NCBI GenBank assembly: GCA_003116975.1
Contig: BGKB01000071.1
Coordinates: 247,180 to 311,179 of the forward strand
From: Aurantiochytrium sp. KH105
Taxonomy: Eukaryota; Sar; Bigyra; Thraustochytrida; Thraustochytriidae
Direction of reading: 5' to 3'
Length of the DNA stretch: 64,000 nucleotides
Within the stretch, counting starts at the first letter, position 1; each line of letters opens with the position of its first letter. The notes beneath the pieces are model-generated. The model had not been told where the DNA came from. It did no database searches and saw nothing but the letters and a program-made list of their open reading frames with translations. Below are positions 10,401-19,974 of this stretch, in pieces. The position numbers and the translations under genes are program-made.

Positions 10401-13400
10401 AGTGCGGCGCTGTCAGATGGTCTCACTCTCGACGACTGCTTTGTTCCAGCTTATGAAGATTCTGGTCCTGAGCAAGCTGCAGCACAGGGCAATGAGTCTA
10501 ATGTTGACGAAGACATTTCAGATGAGGAGAGCCAGACGGCCGAAGACAGTGAAGCTTCTGCACGAAGGCGGCTCTCGCGTCGCAATCGTCACTCACGACG
10601 GCTAACCTGGGGCCACCAAAGCAGTTCGGGCACGTATCTTTACTCGTTTTGGCCGTATTTTTGTAAAGTGGTTTCGTCGTACACAACGGAGGATGATATT
10701 CGATTTGAAGTCGAGAAGCTCAACGATGCCTCGGTTGAGGTCGTCGCCGATAACGAGATCGTCGTGACACGCAGCTATGGATCTGGAACTCCCGATATAC
10801 AGATCTATCCTTCGTCGTGCAGTGTCAGTCTCGCGGATGGCGTGACAATCACGCGGACTGACTCGGTGAGCTGGCTGTGCAAGTGGCTCGACTTGCCAAG
10901 CATCCGATTCGTATCACTGGATATATCTTCGACGACGACTCTCCAAGGCTCGGTTGTCGACGTCAACGGAAACCCTATTGAAAACGCCTACGTTCGCTTC
11001 TGGTCTTCACGGAAGGGGTCATGCACCGACAGCGATGCGCGTCCACAATCATGTGATGACACTGCTTGCAATGTCTTTGACAGCGTGTACTCTTCTTGTT
11101 CAAAGGATAATGCTGACTGCTGCACGTGGACGGAGGATGAAGACCTTCTCGTGACGTCTTGCACTGATGGCGACGCGTCCACCACACCACTTGTGGACAG
11201 TACGTCGGATGATGGTTCGTTTTACGTGAGCATTCCGACGCTTGACGCGTCAAGCGAAGCGGGCGGCAAATTTAGACTCACGTACACGGTGACGCACGAC
11301 GAGTACATGCCGAGTCAGGGTAACCTTGTGATCGCAAACCTTGGCGATTCGGTATCGCTATCCAACATTCAGCTGACGGCCCGTCCTCTCACAGCGTGCT
11401 CATGCGCCTCTTTCGAAGGGAGCGCCTCGAATAGTGAGACCAAGCTTTGCAAGAACCCCGTCACGGCTGCTTGCGCGCTCCCCGGAAACGATAACTCGTG
11501 CGCATCCTATACGGATCGGGAGGCGTGCGACAACACGATCACCGCGGCACCAACTTCTGCGCCCACCGCCAAACCGACTGCGCTTTCGTTGGCAAAAGGT
11601 AATATCGTGGAATCGTCACTTATCACGGGAAGCAACTATATTGTGGAGTTTACGATCCAGCTCCACGCAGTGCACTCCGACTGGAGAAACGTGCTTTTTC
11701 GAGGAAACTCTTGGAACGAGCGTTCTCCTGCTATATGGATCTATCCCGACACCCCTCGGCTGCACATTCGCTTTTCTACATCTTACGACTTTAACGAGGG
11801 CTGCGACCCCGCGAACCTTCTCACTTACGACCAAGAATACCTGGTGCGAATCGAGGTATACCTCAATACTGTCGAAGTATACATTGACAACGTCCTGAGC
11901 TGCAGCGCCGCACTTTGGGGTACACTGGCCAACACGGACGTGCCGCTGCCACTATACGTATCAAGTCCTGATTATGAAGCGGCCTCGTGCACGGTAGGAA
12001 ATCTTTCCTTTTCCGAAATCACAGATCGCCCTGTTCCATCTCCAACACCAGAGATCCCTCGATTAACACCGGGCACAATCGTGGACACCCTATCGCTGAC
12101 CCGCAATTGGCAGTTTGACATGCGTATTACAGTGTATGACACGACGTCTTCGTGGGCTAATGTGCTGCACTTTGGCAATGACAAGTGGAGCGAGCGTATC
12201 TGGATTCTTTGGCTTGTTCCGGGAACTACGCGGCTCAGTGTCAAGGTCAACACGATCACCAGCCCGGATTCAGGGTGCGAAAGTCCGCAGGCCTTGACGA
12301 TTGGACAGACTTACGATGTTCATGTCGAGGTATTTGAGACCCGTTTAGAGCTGCACATTGACGGCACGCTCTCATGCTACAGAGAGCTTTTGGATGCGAA
12401 TCACGCGAGCACTGGCGAAAATCTTTACGTAAGTGGTCCGTGGTACACCGGCGCTCCCGTGGAGGTGGAAGATTTGACGTGGTCGGACATTACAGACCGC
12501 CCTACTCCGCCTCCAACCACTATCCCGCAGCTTACGCAAGGCGATTGGTCTCAGATGGTGGCTCTCGAAGCCAACTGGTTCCTCGAGTTTAAGGTCACTC
12601 TCTTTGCAAAGACTTCGGACTGGTCCAGCGTCCTGCACCTGGGTGATGAGAATTACAATCGCGGCCCTGGCATCTGGTTCTATCCAGGTTCCTCGCGTCT
12701 CCATGTTCGAACGAGTCTCGTTGATTCGCGTAATGCAGGCTGCGATCCTGGGGAACACCTCGAGCTTGGCCGGGAGTATCACGTTCGCTTGGAATTTCTT
12801 GGCTACACGCTGTCTGTGTATTACGATGAAACGGCAGTTTGCACGCAGACATTTTTGTCCCCATTCCACGTTCGCGGTGCGCAGCGCCTATACATTTCAG
12901 ATCCATGGTATACACCAGCCAAGGCAACTGTCACGGACGTGGCCTTCGGCGCACTTGCAAACGAGGCCACTCCAGCACCAACTGTAGCGCTCTTGCCCTC
13001 GGGGAACAAGCTTTTCGACGTTACACTTTCTACAAGCTGGCAGCTCAACTTCGACCTTGTTGTGCATCAGAAACGCACTGTGATTGCCGAGTTGATCCAC
13101 GTAGGAAACAATGCGCAAGAGCGTGGGCCAGTCGTTGGACTCATGCCTTATTCTTCCGCGCTACAAATTCGCGTTTCAACTACCGAGTTCTGGAATGATG
13201 GCTGCAACACGAAGCGTGAGCTCGAACTAGGACGCGCGTACGCGGTGCAGGTCCAACTTTACGCGCAAGAGTTCTTTGTCAAGGTGGACGGGGTCACGCT
13301 TTGTCGCGTCTCACTCTCTGCGCCCATGATCGATTTCGGAAGTTTGCCAGTTTGGAGTGCCTCCTCCTGGGCCACCCCGGCATATGCGCAAGTGTCCAAC

Positions 13401-16400
13401 GTAAACTTTCAGGATACGCCCTGCGATGTTTGCGACGAGGCTACGATTCGCGTGCGATGCGACAATTACTTTCGTTTCCGTCAATACGAAATGGTGGACG
13501 GAGATTATGCGCTCGTGACGACGGAGCACGCGTCAGGCGTGTACGATTTCCAAGACTGGAGGCAGACCTGGACGCGGACTGTTTCTGTCACCCCCGACAC
13601 GAGGTTTGAGTTTGAATGCTATGACGTGGGTGTTGTGGGAGGCTTTGCTGCAACTGTCGAGACCTGCGGAGAGACTTTTCCCACAGATGAAAATGTGATC
13701 TATTCTTCGGGCAATCGACCCTTTGAGTTCTTTGTCAATCCGGACAAGACGGATGCGTCCGACACGAGTCTCGTGTATATTGCCATAGGTCAGGGCAGGT
13801 GGGGATCTACGACTTATGGGACTGCTCCGCTGGTTGATAGCAGCGTCATGTGGGTTTGGAACCAGGAGATTTGGAACACAATGACCTTTGGCTTCAATAT
13901 GGGTTGCCAATTACCTCTCACGCTAGCTCCTACGCTCGCGCCCACGGACCCAACCGCGGAGCCAACGCAAAGCCCAACACTTCAGCCTTCGACATCTCCA
14001 ACTACAAATCCGACACAATCGCCAACGCGAATGCCGACGCTGACGCCGACGCTTGCGCCGACGGATGCACCGACAACGTCGCCGACACCAGCGCCCACAT
14101 CAGCGCCCACACGTTCCCCAACGAATGCGCCGACATACGCGCCATCGGACGCGCCGACTGCTTCACCCACGCAGAGTCCTACACCGCCGACACGAGCGCC
14201 CACAGATTCGCCTTCCGCATTCCCTACACGCGCTCCTACGCCTCCGACTTCGGCGCCCACCCTGGCCCCAACGAAGAGTCCCACAGACGCACCCACAGAC
14301 GCTCCTACTGATGCACCGACGGATGCTCCAACAGACGCGCCTACTGATGCACCGACGGATGCTCCAACCGATGCGCCCACGAACGCGCCTACTGACGCGC
14401 CGACCAGAGCACCCACGAATGCGCCCACAGACGCGCCCACGGATGCGCCCACGGATGCGCCAACCTCGTTCCCGACAGACGCGCCGACCGCATTTCCAAC
14501 AGACGCACCGACTAATGCGCCCACCGATGCGCCTACGGATGCGCCCACCGATGCGCCAACCGGATTTCCTACAGACTCCCCCACGGACGCTCCCACGGAT
14601 GCGCCAACGAAGTCGCCAACGTTGGCCCCAACGCCCCCAACCATGGCACCGACGCTATCGCCTTCATTAAGTCCAACGATGGCACCCACGCCGCCGACCA
14701 TGGCGCCCACAGACGCGCCAACAAGATCTCCCACGGACGTGCCTACTGCGAGACCTACATCGTCCCCCACAGAAATCCCAACATTGTCACCAACGCTGGC
14801 GCCGACGGAGAGACCTACCGCGGCTCCTACGTTGGCACCAACAGCATTTCCTACGCCTGCATGCGGAGGAACGAACCCGCGGCTCTACGTTGTGGCGCAC
14901 TTTAACGACGGTGCGGACTCCCGTGGTTATGTACAAAGCTCGTCTGGCGTCGAAGTTGTTCCCTCTCTGCACGCGAATGCAAGCGCTGGGACCGTGTACA
15001 TGGACTTGCCCAGTGCGGGCTCTGGGAACGACTACAGCGAGTACGTTCTTGCACTTGACGCGATGGAAGTTTTGAGTGTCGGACGTTATGATCAATTTCT
15101 TCTGAAAATGTCGACAACGTGCAAGGAAGAGGAAGATGCAGCGCTTTGCGCATCGCAAACCGCCGCACACGTGCAGATATACCTGCACGACTCCACGCAC
15201 GGTCGCTTCGAGCTTTTCAAAGGCGCAGTTGGCGCCTCGGACGAAGTTGCCGTCCAACTTGGCGACATAAATCCTGTTCTCGTCGCCAATGTTGATCAGG
15301 TTGTCATCCGCACGAATCATACAGTGGGAACCACGACACATGTGATTTTGGATCAAATCAGTCTGTGGGGCTGCACGACGCAGAAACCGACTCTCCAGCC
15401 TACCTTGGCGCCAACTTTTGCCCCTGTGGACTGGACGATCGAACCGTTCACAGAGATCGTCGTCAATATCGTTTCAATTGATTGGATCACCAAATTGATT
15501 GAGGTGATCGAAGGAAAAGTCCAAGAGGCTTCTGAGACGGCCACCGGGTGGACCGACTTTGCGTTTGTAAATCAGTTCACGGCAGAATGGACAGAAACCT
15601 TTGATCTCGAGGTCGACTCCATTGGTGATTGCGTTTACGACCAGGAGGTTATGGAGAGCACGCTGGCACGAGCCCGATGCGGATCGCTCGTTTCTTCGTC
15701 AAACTCCTCGTGCGAAGCTACTCTTAGTGTGGATGGCGACGTCATCTCCGTTCGCATTGACTTGTACATTGGTTCCGTTCGCGATGCACACCTGCTTGAT
15801 CGTCGGCAAACAGCGCCAACATACGATACTGCAACGAGTACCTTCCTCACTACGCTGCAGACTTCGGTGGAAGGCTGCTGGGCTGCGTACGCCTCAATCG
15901 AAGGCCCAGATGACCTCGAGGTGACCGGAACACTCGTTTTCGAGGTTAGTGTTCAAGATCACGTCAACACTGGTGACGAGTCTACGAGCGCACAAAATGT
16001 CGGCAAGGAGCTTGAAGACGCACTTGGCGGAGATGCGCTTGAAAACGACCAAGAGCTCATGAAAGATCTTCCCAATGCCGTTAACATTACCGTCGAACGC
16101 TGTCCTGCCAGTCGTTTGTGTTCGGGCAACGGCGTCTGCTGCGACGCGGCGTCGCAATACACGATTGACTGCTCCGAGGAGGAGTTTGGCAAGTGCATCT
16201 GTAATGATCCATGGACTGGGTTTGACTGCTCCATCTACGATCCGGAGCTGACGCCCACGGTGGCGCCTACGGACGCCAAATGCATTCCTCGCGAGTCTTT
16301 TGGGGGCGAGGGGGCTTCTGCTGCAATGCTCGCATTGTGTGCCGCCGAGGGTGCGTGCCAGTCGAACCCTCTCATGTGCGAATACTGGAAGAGTATCGAC

Positions 16401-19400
16401 TACGCCTCGGCGGGCATCACGGCTTGCGAGGATGGCTCGTGGTTTGAGGTTTTCCACCAATTCGACTGTCGTGTGACTTTCAATCTTGGTCGCACCATTA
16501 TTAACTCCTTGTTCGATCTTCGCAAAATGTGGCGCTACGACATCGGTGCCGAAACGTACCTGTATTACAAGTACACGAGCGCATCGCTGCCGGAAAATTA
16601 TAGCGCTTATGACATGATGTTGAATGAGTGGTCAAGCATGGACGGCAAGCACCTGATCAACGCGAACTTTAGTCTCTTCGCTAGCGAGGTTGATGCGGTG
16701 AATGGAACAAATGCGTGGCAGTGGAGCAACTATGACGATGCAGTTGGATTCCCACGGGATGCAAGACCCATTGCGCTGCAGAGCAACTTTGACAGCACGA
16801 ACCAGACATGGTCCGCGTACGTGACAAGTTTCTACTATAAATGGGCCAAGGCACACTGCACCGTTTCGCAGCACAAGACTCCTGTCAAGGAGTTTTCCTT
16901 TTCACTTTGCATTCCTGAGAGCGAATCTGCCCTTGCGAGCGCGGTCTCGTCGACTTCGAGCGCAGAGACGTCGAGCGAGTCCGTGACAACTTATACGGTT
17001 TCCGGAACGATTCGAGACATTCAGACGGGCGGTGGCGCCGAGGCGCGCGTTCGACTGTACCGGGGTCGTGTTGCGGCCTGGGAAGGTGTGACGCCTCTTG
17101 AAAATGTGGCAGCAACATTTTTGACAACCTCAGTGGCGGCCGACGTTGGGAGCGATGGGCTTGCGGGATTCACCTCGTGCCTTTCGGCCATGGAAAATGA
17201 CACTGCAACAGCTTCTGACTCGACAGAGGACAGCGTCTACATACAAAGCAGTACCTTTCAGTTCGATGCACTGGCTGCAGGCACCTACACTGTGGTGATT
17301 TCATATGAAAGCGGACTCGTGGGCAGCACTGTTTTGGGGGCCGGCGCCTTTACCTCGCGTGTTGACACGTTTGAGGTTGTCGATGCTGACGTATCGCTTA
17401 CCTTTGACATTGCGCGTAGCCTTCCTTCGAATGCCATTCTCGTGGTCTTCGAGAGCAAGATGTTGGGACTTGATGCCGTCGTGGAGTTCTCCGCTGCGGC
17501 AAGCACGATCGAGGAAGATTCTGAAGTCACAACCTGTGTCGTGAGTGCTAAGTTGCTGGCAGATGGCGCGTGCAGCTGTGGCAGCGCCCACTTGGTGCGT
17601 GCCGACTCTGTTTTGCAAGACAATGGCAAAGCAACTACCGTCATTTACTTTTCCGAGCTGTATCAGACACAGTACAAGCTGTATCTCTCACGAACGGACC
17701 CGGTGGGGACTAGTGCGTACAAGAAGCACCGTGATGACGGACGCTGTGGTCCAACCTATCCTCTGTCCAGCGGCGAAGCGGCACGCTGTCCGCCGGTAGC
17801 GGTGACATGGGGAGATGGTATCAAGGCCCTTCGCCCATGCTGTCATATTCTGAGCGGACAGTGCGGCAGCGGGGACACTTTTTGCGGGACGCGGTGGTCG
17901 ATCGACTATCGCATGTTTCTCGACGACGCCTGGATGACTCAGTATCGCGACGATCTGCTTTGCAACCGTCCAGAACAGCTCTACTCTTCAGACGGCGCAG
18001 ACGACATTTTAGCAAAGTGCCCCGAGGACGCCCCTTGCTGCAGTCCTCAAGGCAAGTGCGGTTCGCTCTCGTATCACTGCGACTCTGCACGGTCAATTGA
18101 TTACCGTGAGTTTTACGAGGAAGCCCTCGCGGCCAATGAAACGTCGCAAGATGCTGTCGAGGAGTCCGAGACGGTAATTTCCGTGTACAGTGCGAGTGGA
18201 CTCGCAGAATCGTACACACTCCCAGACCCACTCGTCCAGCTCAACTACTTTGACGGTCACGAGTATACCGCGGCAGAGGCGACGGCTTCTTCGACGTACA
18301 TGCGAGCCTTTTGCATTGATGCCACGGCGACCTCACCGCAACTCTACGAGTATCCAGCGCCTCGTTACTTTGAGTTCAAGGGCCAAATGCTCGGCATGTC
18401 TTCAAGCTGTCCAGCTGAGTCGGACTGCAACTTTGCACGAGTCACGGGTATGCAAGCAGCGTTTGAACGAGAAGATGGTACATACGTTCCAGCGTTGAGC
18501 GGGATTTATCTTCGGAGGTACGAGGAGCAAGGCGGCTTTAAAGCGTACGTGGGCGCGTATGTGGATTATGATGTGACCTGTCGTGCTGCCGTCACGGACC
18601 CTTCAGATGGCGTTTCACGATGGTACATTTCTGTGTCGCCGGAGGACTGGGACCCAGCGTCTTGCATTGAGCTTTGTGAAGAAGATGATGACTGTCAAGT
18701 CGTGGCGACACGACAGTGGATCGACAGTACCACTCAAGAGTACAAGTACCGATGCTCTTTTCACAAGAACATTCACCTGTGCAATGGGTTGTACACTGTT
18801 AGCACGGCTTCGTCATCATCCACGTACATGGTTTATCGTCGCCGATCTTCGCTTGCTGCCTCTGGGGTCTGGTACTCACAGCTATCAAGCATGTTTAATG
18901 ATGCGGACGACCAGGTTCATCTCTATCGGGACGAGACGAGCAACACATGGTACATGGACAATGACCTTGTACCAGGAAATGGCCACTTTGCGCTCGCAGT
19001 ATCGAGCGAGGATAGTGAAATCCCGCCATCATCTCCTTGGCGTTATGTGACCTCGTTTGCAGAGAAATCGACGAGTGCGCACACAGGATCTGTCTCAGTG
19101 CTTGCATTCGAGGAGGATTGCCTCGTGGGTGGTAACTTTCCCACGCTGAACAGCACAGCCGAGAATGCCGGGTGCGAATGTTCGAGCGCATCATCGTCAT
19201 ATAACTGCTACGGCTTTACGTGCAGTACGATGCGTCTCCGTATTGAGGGCACAGACATTTGCCTCGAGGGTGACGCCAGCTTGAGCGCCTTGATGAGCAA
19301 CAAGTGTGAGTTGGGCGAGATTGGCCAGGCATTCCTATTTGACACTGCGTCTCAGCAGCTCGAGGTGCGCGCCACGAACGCAACGGATGGGACTACAGTG

Positions 19401-19661
19401 CACTACGTTGTTTCAGAAGGCTTTGCTTTGACCAAGGTAATAAGCTCTAGCGTGGAGGTTGAGGACGCTCTTTCGTTCGACCTGACGGAGGAGGGATACA
19501 TTTGTCTTGCTCAGGGTACGCGCGAGTATTCGTCGTATGTGGAAGCGGAAGAAGACCAAGAGGACCAGTCCTGCATTTTCCTTGCTTCTGCGCCAGGAGA
19601 TCTCCCTCTTTTGGTGGACTACAGCCGCCGTTCCGAGTGGTCAGTTTTTGTCGTTGTATAA
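7464..19661 (+). CDS. Giant multipass surface protein with mosaic Cys-rich, lectin-like and Pro-Thr-rich ectodomain
   Basis: 4,065 residues in one uninterrupted frame. The start is the first ATG after an in-frame TGA. Nine hydrophobic segments are visible near residues 97-119, 133-153, 177-198, 217-235, 256-276, 288-311, 322-345, 451-471 and 497-517. The Cys-bearing loop 346-450, including an EACC motif, lies between segments 7 and 8 as in tetraspanins. With a cytosolic N-terminus, nine spans place the remaining ~3,550 residues outside the cell. The ectodomain has six DGxETxxDCGG-type Cys repeats (about 550-910), a CNA-B-like stretch (about 1150), four ~156-aa concanavalin-like repeats (about 1378-1985), a Pro-Thr stalk (about 2150-2466), an EGF-like module (2880-2922), hevein-like Cys modules (about 2943-2982, 3440-3485, 3518-3550), a PAN-like stretch (3706-3786) and a possible beta-trefoil near the end. 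A role in adhesion, cell covering or carbohydrate binding is inference. Confidence 0.85.
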   Translation: MQGLTRRVSASVYKVAPGRIVRSAPAPQRHVPNDEEVEEYLENMRHIPPEKTGGKTAEARVRRLSKEQQSFRSRLLETSTPLTIAREHILKRWTHAYLVLKLALTALLAILLITFGFLGAKAAEENEVDQFAFKIMTTFGFLILFSSLLGIYGAGRVKRDLLKDDDGMGTPGQQMLEIFFHVSFAFNVMALPIAMAILTDRDAFLNDGAFGDMERYATAGASIILIVSIIMMLAMRRTIQIVTMYEMAHSFLESFSTLLVGVGVIGLLVAFSLLEFGQGLEDDSVNASIMTVLYVFISLCAMLIVLSVLGYGAALIEHIGMLKLHLASMAVLSVCIFAVIIAFASTDVENIILSNCRSILQIMAEEWWQSVVACEKYGGSAMGAKIEIYDADTGSYSYVSSGVGTSAQCPLLNQTAFAWEYYVAANASSTVFEGCLNEACCQVLANHLLQHITMIVYGSIALFLCCMIAVRADWWLIKNTPPQRATVKLISRRQARMLLGLIAVIIVAFIVTFAVFFNDTTTRIDPQAIADQLALQAFNSSDSSTVVGEEIHLCTNGIMDGNETGIDCGGSVAVGGCQARCAVGRGCTSDSDCISGKCNSTSLVCRRETAWEQCNNGVRDGAETGVDCGGGTCRSLLLKMIDAGEIDEADEEADVNFLCSLREACSVDSDCASKYCDAGKCASCQDNRKNTDEGDVDCGSPRCIEYYETYPEASPDMFVANGTSPAADEDGLCLDGRTCTSPSQCSSGVCNEEYGICVSCSNGIQDGDETGIDCGGKVCQRRCAIGEGCRQQYDCRTQRCTSNCSAGVCGDGVCESLFSESDLLNADLPDLASYTAISIDCTDGERSSHETDIDCGGTLCPSIGLTCEDGQSCTSHGDCSSALCYGGECVSCENGIQDGQETDIDCGGAVCSKRCARDKSCVEDNDCREGYFCWTNETYQYTLEMLAEQNLTDLLDDLELPEDVNTCQRVSNLTSEAQESAALSDGLTLDDCFVPAYEDSGPEQAAAQGNESNVDEDISDEESQTAEDSEASARRRLSRRNRHSRRLTWGHQSSSGTYLYSFWPYFCKVVSSYTTEDDIRFEVEKLNDASVEVVADNEIVVTRSYGSGTPDIQIYPSSCSVSLADGVTITRTDSVSWLCKWLDLPSIRFVSLDISSTTTLQGSVVDVNGNPIENAYVRFWSSRKGSCTDSDARPQSCDDTACNVFDSVYSSCSKDNADCCTWTEDEDLLVTSCTDGDASTTPLVDSTSDDGSFYVSIPTLDASSEAGGKFRLTYTVTHDEYMPSQGNLVIANLGDSVSLSNIQLTARPLTACSCASFEGSASNSETKLCKNPVTAACALPGNDNSCASYTDREACDNTITAAPTSAPTAKPTALSLAKGNIVESSLITGSNYIVEFTIQLHAVHSDWRNVLFRGNSWNERSPAIWIYPDTPRLHIRFSTSYDFNEGCDPANLLTYDQEYLVRIEVYLNTVEVYIDNVLSCSAALWGTLANTDVPLPLYVSSPDYEAASCTVGNLSFSEITDRPVPSPTPEIPRLTPGTIVDTLSLTRNWQFDMRITVYDTTSSWANVLHFGNDKWSERIWILWLVPGTTRLSVKVNTITSPDSGCESPQALTIGQTYDVHVEVFETRLELHIDGTLSCYRELLDANHASTGENLYVSGPWYTGAPVEVEDLTWSDITDRPTPPPTTIPQLTQGDWSQMVALEANWFLEFKVTLFAKTSDWSSVLHLGDENYNRGPGIWFYPGSSRLHVRTSLVDSRNAGCDPGEHLELGREYHVRLEFLGYTLSVYYDETAVCTQTFLSPFHVRGAQRLYISDPWYTPAKATVTDVAFGALANEATPAPTVALLPSGNKLFDVTLSTSWQLNFDLVVHQKRTVIAELIHVGNNAQERGPVVGLMPYSSALQIRVSTTEFWNDGCNTKRELELGRAYAVQVQLYAQEFFVKVDGVTLCRVSLSAPMIDFGSLPVWSASSWATPAYAQVSNVNFQDTPCDVCDEATIRVRCDNYFRFRQYEMVDGDYALVTTEHASGVYDFQDWRQTWTRTVSVTPDTRFEFECYDVGVVGGFAATVETCGETFPTDENVIYSSGNRPFEFFVNPDKTDASDTSLVYIAIGQGRWGSTTYGTAPLVDSSVMWVWNQEIWNTMTFGFNMGCQLPLTLAPTLAPTDPTAEPTQSPTLQPSTSPTTNPTQSPTRMPTLTPTLAPTDAPTTSPTPAPTSAPTRSPTNAPTYAPSDAPTASPTQSPTPPTRAPTDSPSAFPTRAPTPPTSAPTLAPTKSPTDAPTDAPTDAPTDAPTDAPTDAPTDAPTDAPTNAPTDAPTRAPTNAPTDAPTDAPTDAPTSFPTDAPTAFPTDAPTNAPTDAPTDAPTDAPTGFPTDSPTDAPTDAPTKSPTLAPTPPTMAPTLSPSLSPTMAPTPPTMAPTDAPTRSPTDVPTARPTSSPTEIPTLSPTLAPTERPTAAPTLAPTAFPTPACGGTNPRLYVVAHFNDGADSRGYVQSSSGVEVVPSLHANASAGTVYMDLPSAGSGNDYSEYVLALDAMEVLSVGRYDQFLLKMSTTCKEEEDAALCASQTAAHVQIYLHDSTHGRFELFKGAVGASDEVAVQLGDINPVLVANVDQVVIRTNHTVGTTTHVILDQISLWGCTTQKPTLQPTLAPTFAPVDWTIEPFTEIVVNIVSIDWITKLIEVIEGKVQEASETATGWTDFAFVNQFTAEWTETFDLEVDSIGDCVYDQEVMESTLARARCGSLVSSSNSSCEATLSVDGDVISVRIDLYIGSVRDAHLLDRRQTAPTYDTATSTFLTTLQTSVEGCWAAYASIEGPDDLEVTGTLVFEVSVQDHVNTGDESTSAQNVGKELEDALGGDALENDQELMKDLPNAVNITVERCPASRLCSGNGVCCDAASQYTIDCSEEEFGKCICNDPWTGFDCSIYDPELTPTVAPTDAKCIPRESFGGEGASAAMLALCAAEGACQSNPLMCEYWKSIDYASAGITACEDGSWFEVFHQFDCRVTFNLGRTIINSLFDLRKMWRYDIGAETYLYYKYTSASLPENYSAYDMMLNEWSSMDGKHLINANFSLFASEVDAVNGTNAWQWSNYDDAVGFPRDARPIALQSNFDSTNQTWSAYVTSFYYKWAKAHCTVSQHKTPVKEFSFSLCIPESESALASAVSSTSSAETSSESVTTYTVSGTIRDIQTGGGAEARVRLYRGRVAAWEGVTPLENVAATFLTTSVAADVGSDGLAGFTSCLSAMENDTATASDSTEDSVYIQSSTFQFDALAAGTYTVVISYESGLVGSTVLGAGAFTSRVDTFEVVDADVSLTFDIARSLPSNAILVVFESKMLGLDAVVEFSAAASTIEEDSEVTTCVVSAKLLADGACSCGSAHLVRADSVLQDNGKATTVIYFSELYQTQYKLYLSRTDPVGTSAYKKHRDDGRCGPTYPLSSGEAARCPPVAVTWGDGIKALRPCCHILSGQCGSGDTFCGTRWSIDYRMFLDDAWMTQYRDDLLCNRPEQLYSSDGADDILAKCPEDAPCCSPQGKCGSLSYHCDSARSIDYREFYEEALAANETSQDAVEESETVISVYSASGLAESYTLPDPLVQLNYFDGHEYTAAEATASSTYMRAFCIDATATSPQLYEYPAPRYFEFKGQMLGMSSSCPAESDCNFARVTGMQAAFEREDGTYVPALSGIYLRRYEEQGGFKAYVGAYVDYDVTCRAAVTDPSDGVSRWYISVSPEDWDPASCIELCEEDDDCQVVATRQWIDSTTQEYKYRCSFHKNIHLCNGLYTVSTASSSSTYMVYRRRSSLAASGVWYSQLSSMFNDADDQVHLYRDETSNTWYMDNDLVPGNGHFALAVSSEDSEIPPSSPWRYVTSFAEKSTSAHTGSVSVLAFEEDCLVGGNFPTLNSTAENAGCECSSASSSYNCYGFTCSTMRLRIEGTDICLEGDASLSALMSNKCELGEIGQAFLFDTASQQLEVRATNATDGTTVHYVVSEGFALTKVISSSVEVEDALSFDLTEEGYICLAQGTREYSSYVEAEEDQEDQSCIFLASAPGDLPLLVDYSRRSEWSVFVVV
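9123..10200 (+). repeat. Six DGxETGIDCGG-type cysteine-rich repeats (coding)
   Basis: Within the giant protein, units of the form C-x-NG-x-x-DG-x-ET-x-x-DCGG begin near residues 553, 612, 683, 759, 840 and 891. Units 3 and 5 are degenerate (QDNRKNTDEGDVDCGS; TDGERSSHETDIDCGG). Additional Cys between units suggest disulphide-stabilised modules. I have seen this motif in large secreted proteins of marine microbes and algae; its function is unknown to me. Confidence 0.85.
11598..13420 (+). repeat. Four tandem ~156-aa concanavalin/LamG-like modules (coding)
   Basis: Copies start near residues 1378, 1536, 1692 and 1846. Each shows the pattern: aromatic strand (NWQF or similar), W-x-x-V/L-L-H-x-G-N/D, a W-x-x-P strand, R-L-x-V/I-R, G-C, a Y-x-V/H-V strand, and a terminal LYVS-x-P-W-Y. 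The beta-rich layout and spacing suggest jelly-roll folds that bind glycans, which is inference. The third and fourth copies have diverged most. Confidence 0.75.
13913..14862 (+). repeat. Pro-Thr-rich stalk built from APTDAPT units (coding)
   Basis: Residues about 2150-2466 are almost entirely xPT(D/N/S/x)xPT units, with near-identical 12-bp DNA repeats between about 14280 and 14560. The sequence would be extended and probably heavily O-glycosylated, a typical spacer between domains of a surface protein. The repeat makes copy number in the assembly uncertain. Confidence 0.9.
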
Positions 19662-19974
19662 AAAGTGAAATGGGTTTTTGAAGATCACATTGCAATCTCC
19701 ACCTTCTCTCTTTAACTCTTATTCTTTCTCTTTCTCTCTCTCTCGCGCGCGCGTGTGCGCGCGTATCGCCCGGAACGAATATGGCACCTCCACATTTGCT
19801 CCCGCTCACGGGTCGTAGACCTACGATCTGGTCGTTTCTTTCAAATATCATTCATAGCAAGCGACTCCCATAATTTTTGAAGAAAAAAACAGGAAAAAAC
19901 AACAGAAGCAAAAATTCTGTGTCCGTGACAGCATGAGATGGTTGTTGTAATTGTTGATAGAGTTGTGTGAAATG
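19662..19974. other. Short convergent 3' intergenic region
   Basis: The giant gene and GSK-3 converge here. It contains a CT-rich tract followed by alternating CG/TG near 19700-19765. No gene is seen. Confidence 0.6.

Noticed and set aside
14280-14560. CRISPR-like array
   Set aside because: The repeat is a 12-bp coding unit without spacers.
13982-14770. 262-codon reverse ORF of repeated VGASVGA units
   Set aside because: It is the antisense shadow of the Pro-Thr-coding repeat in the giant gene.
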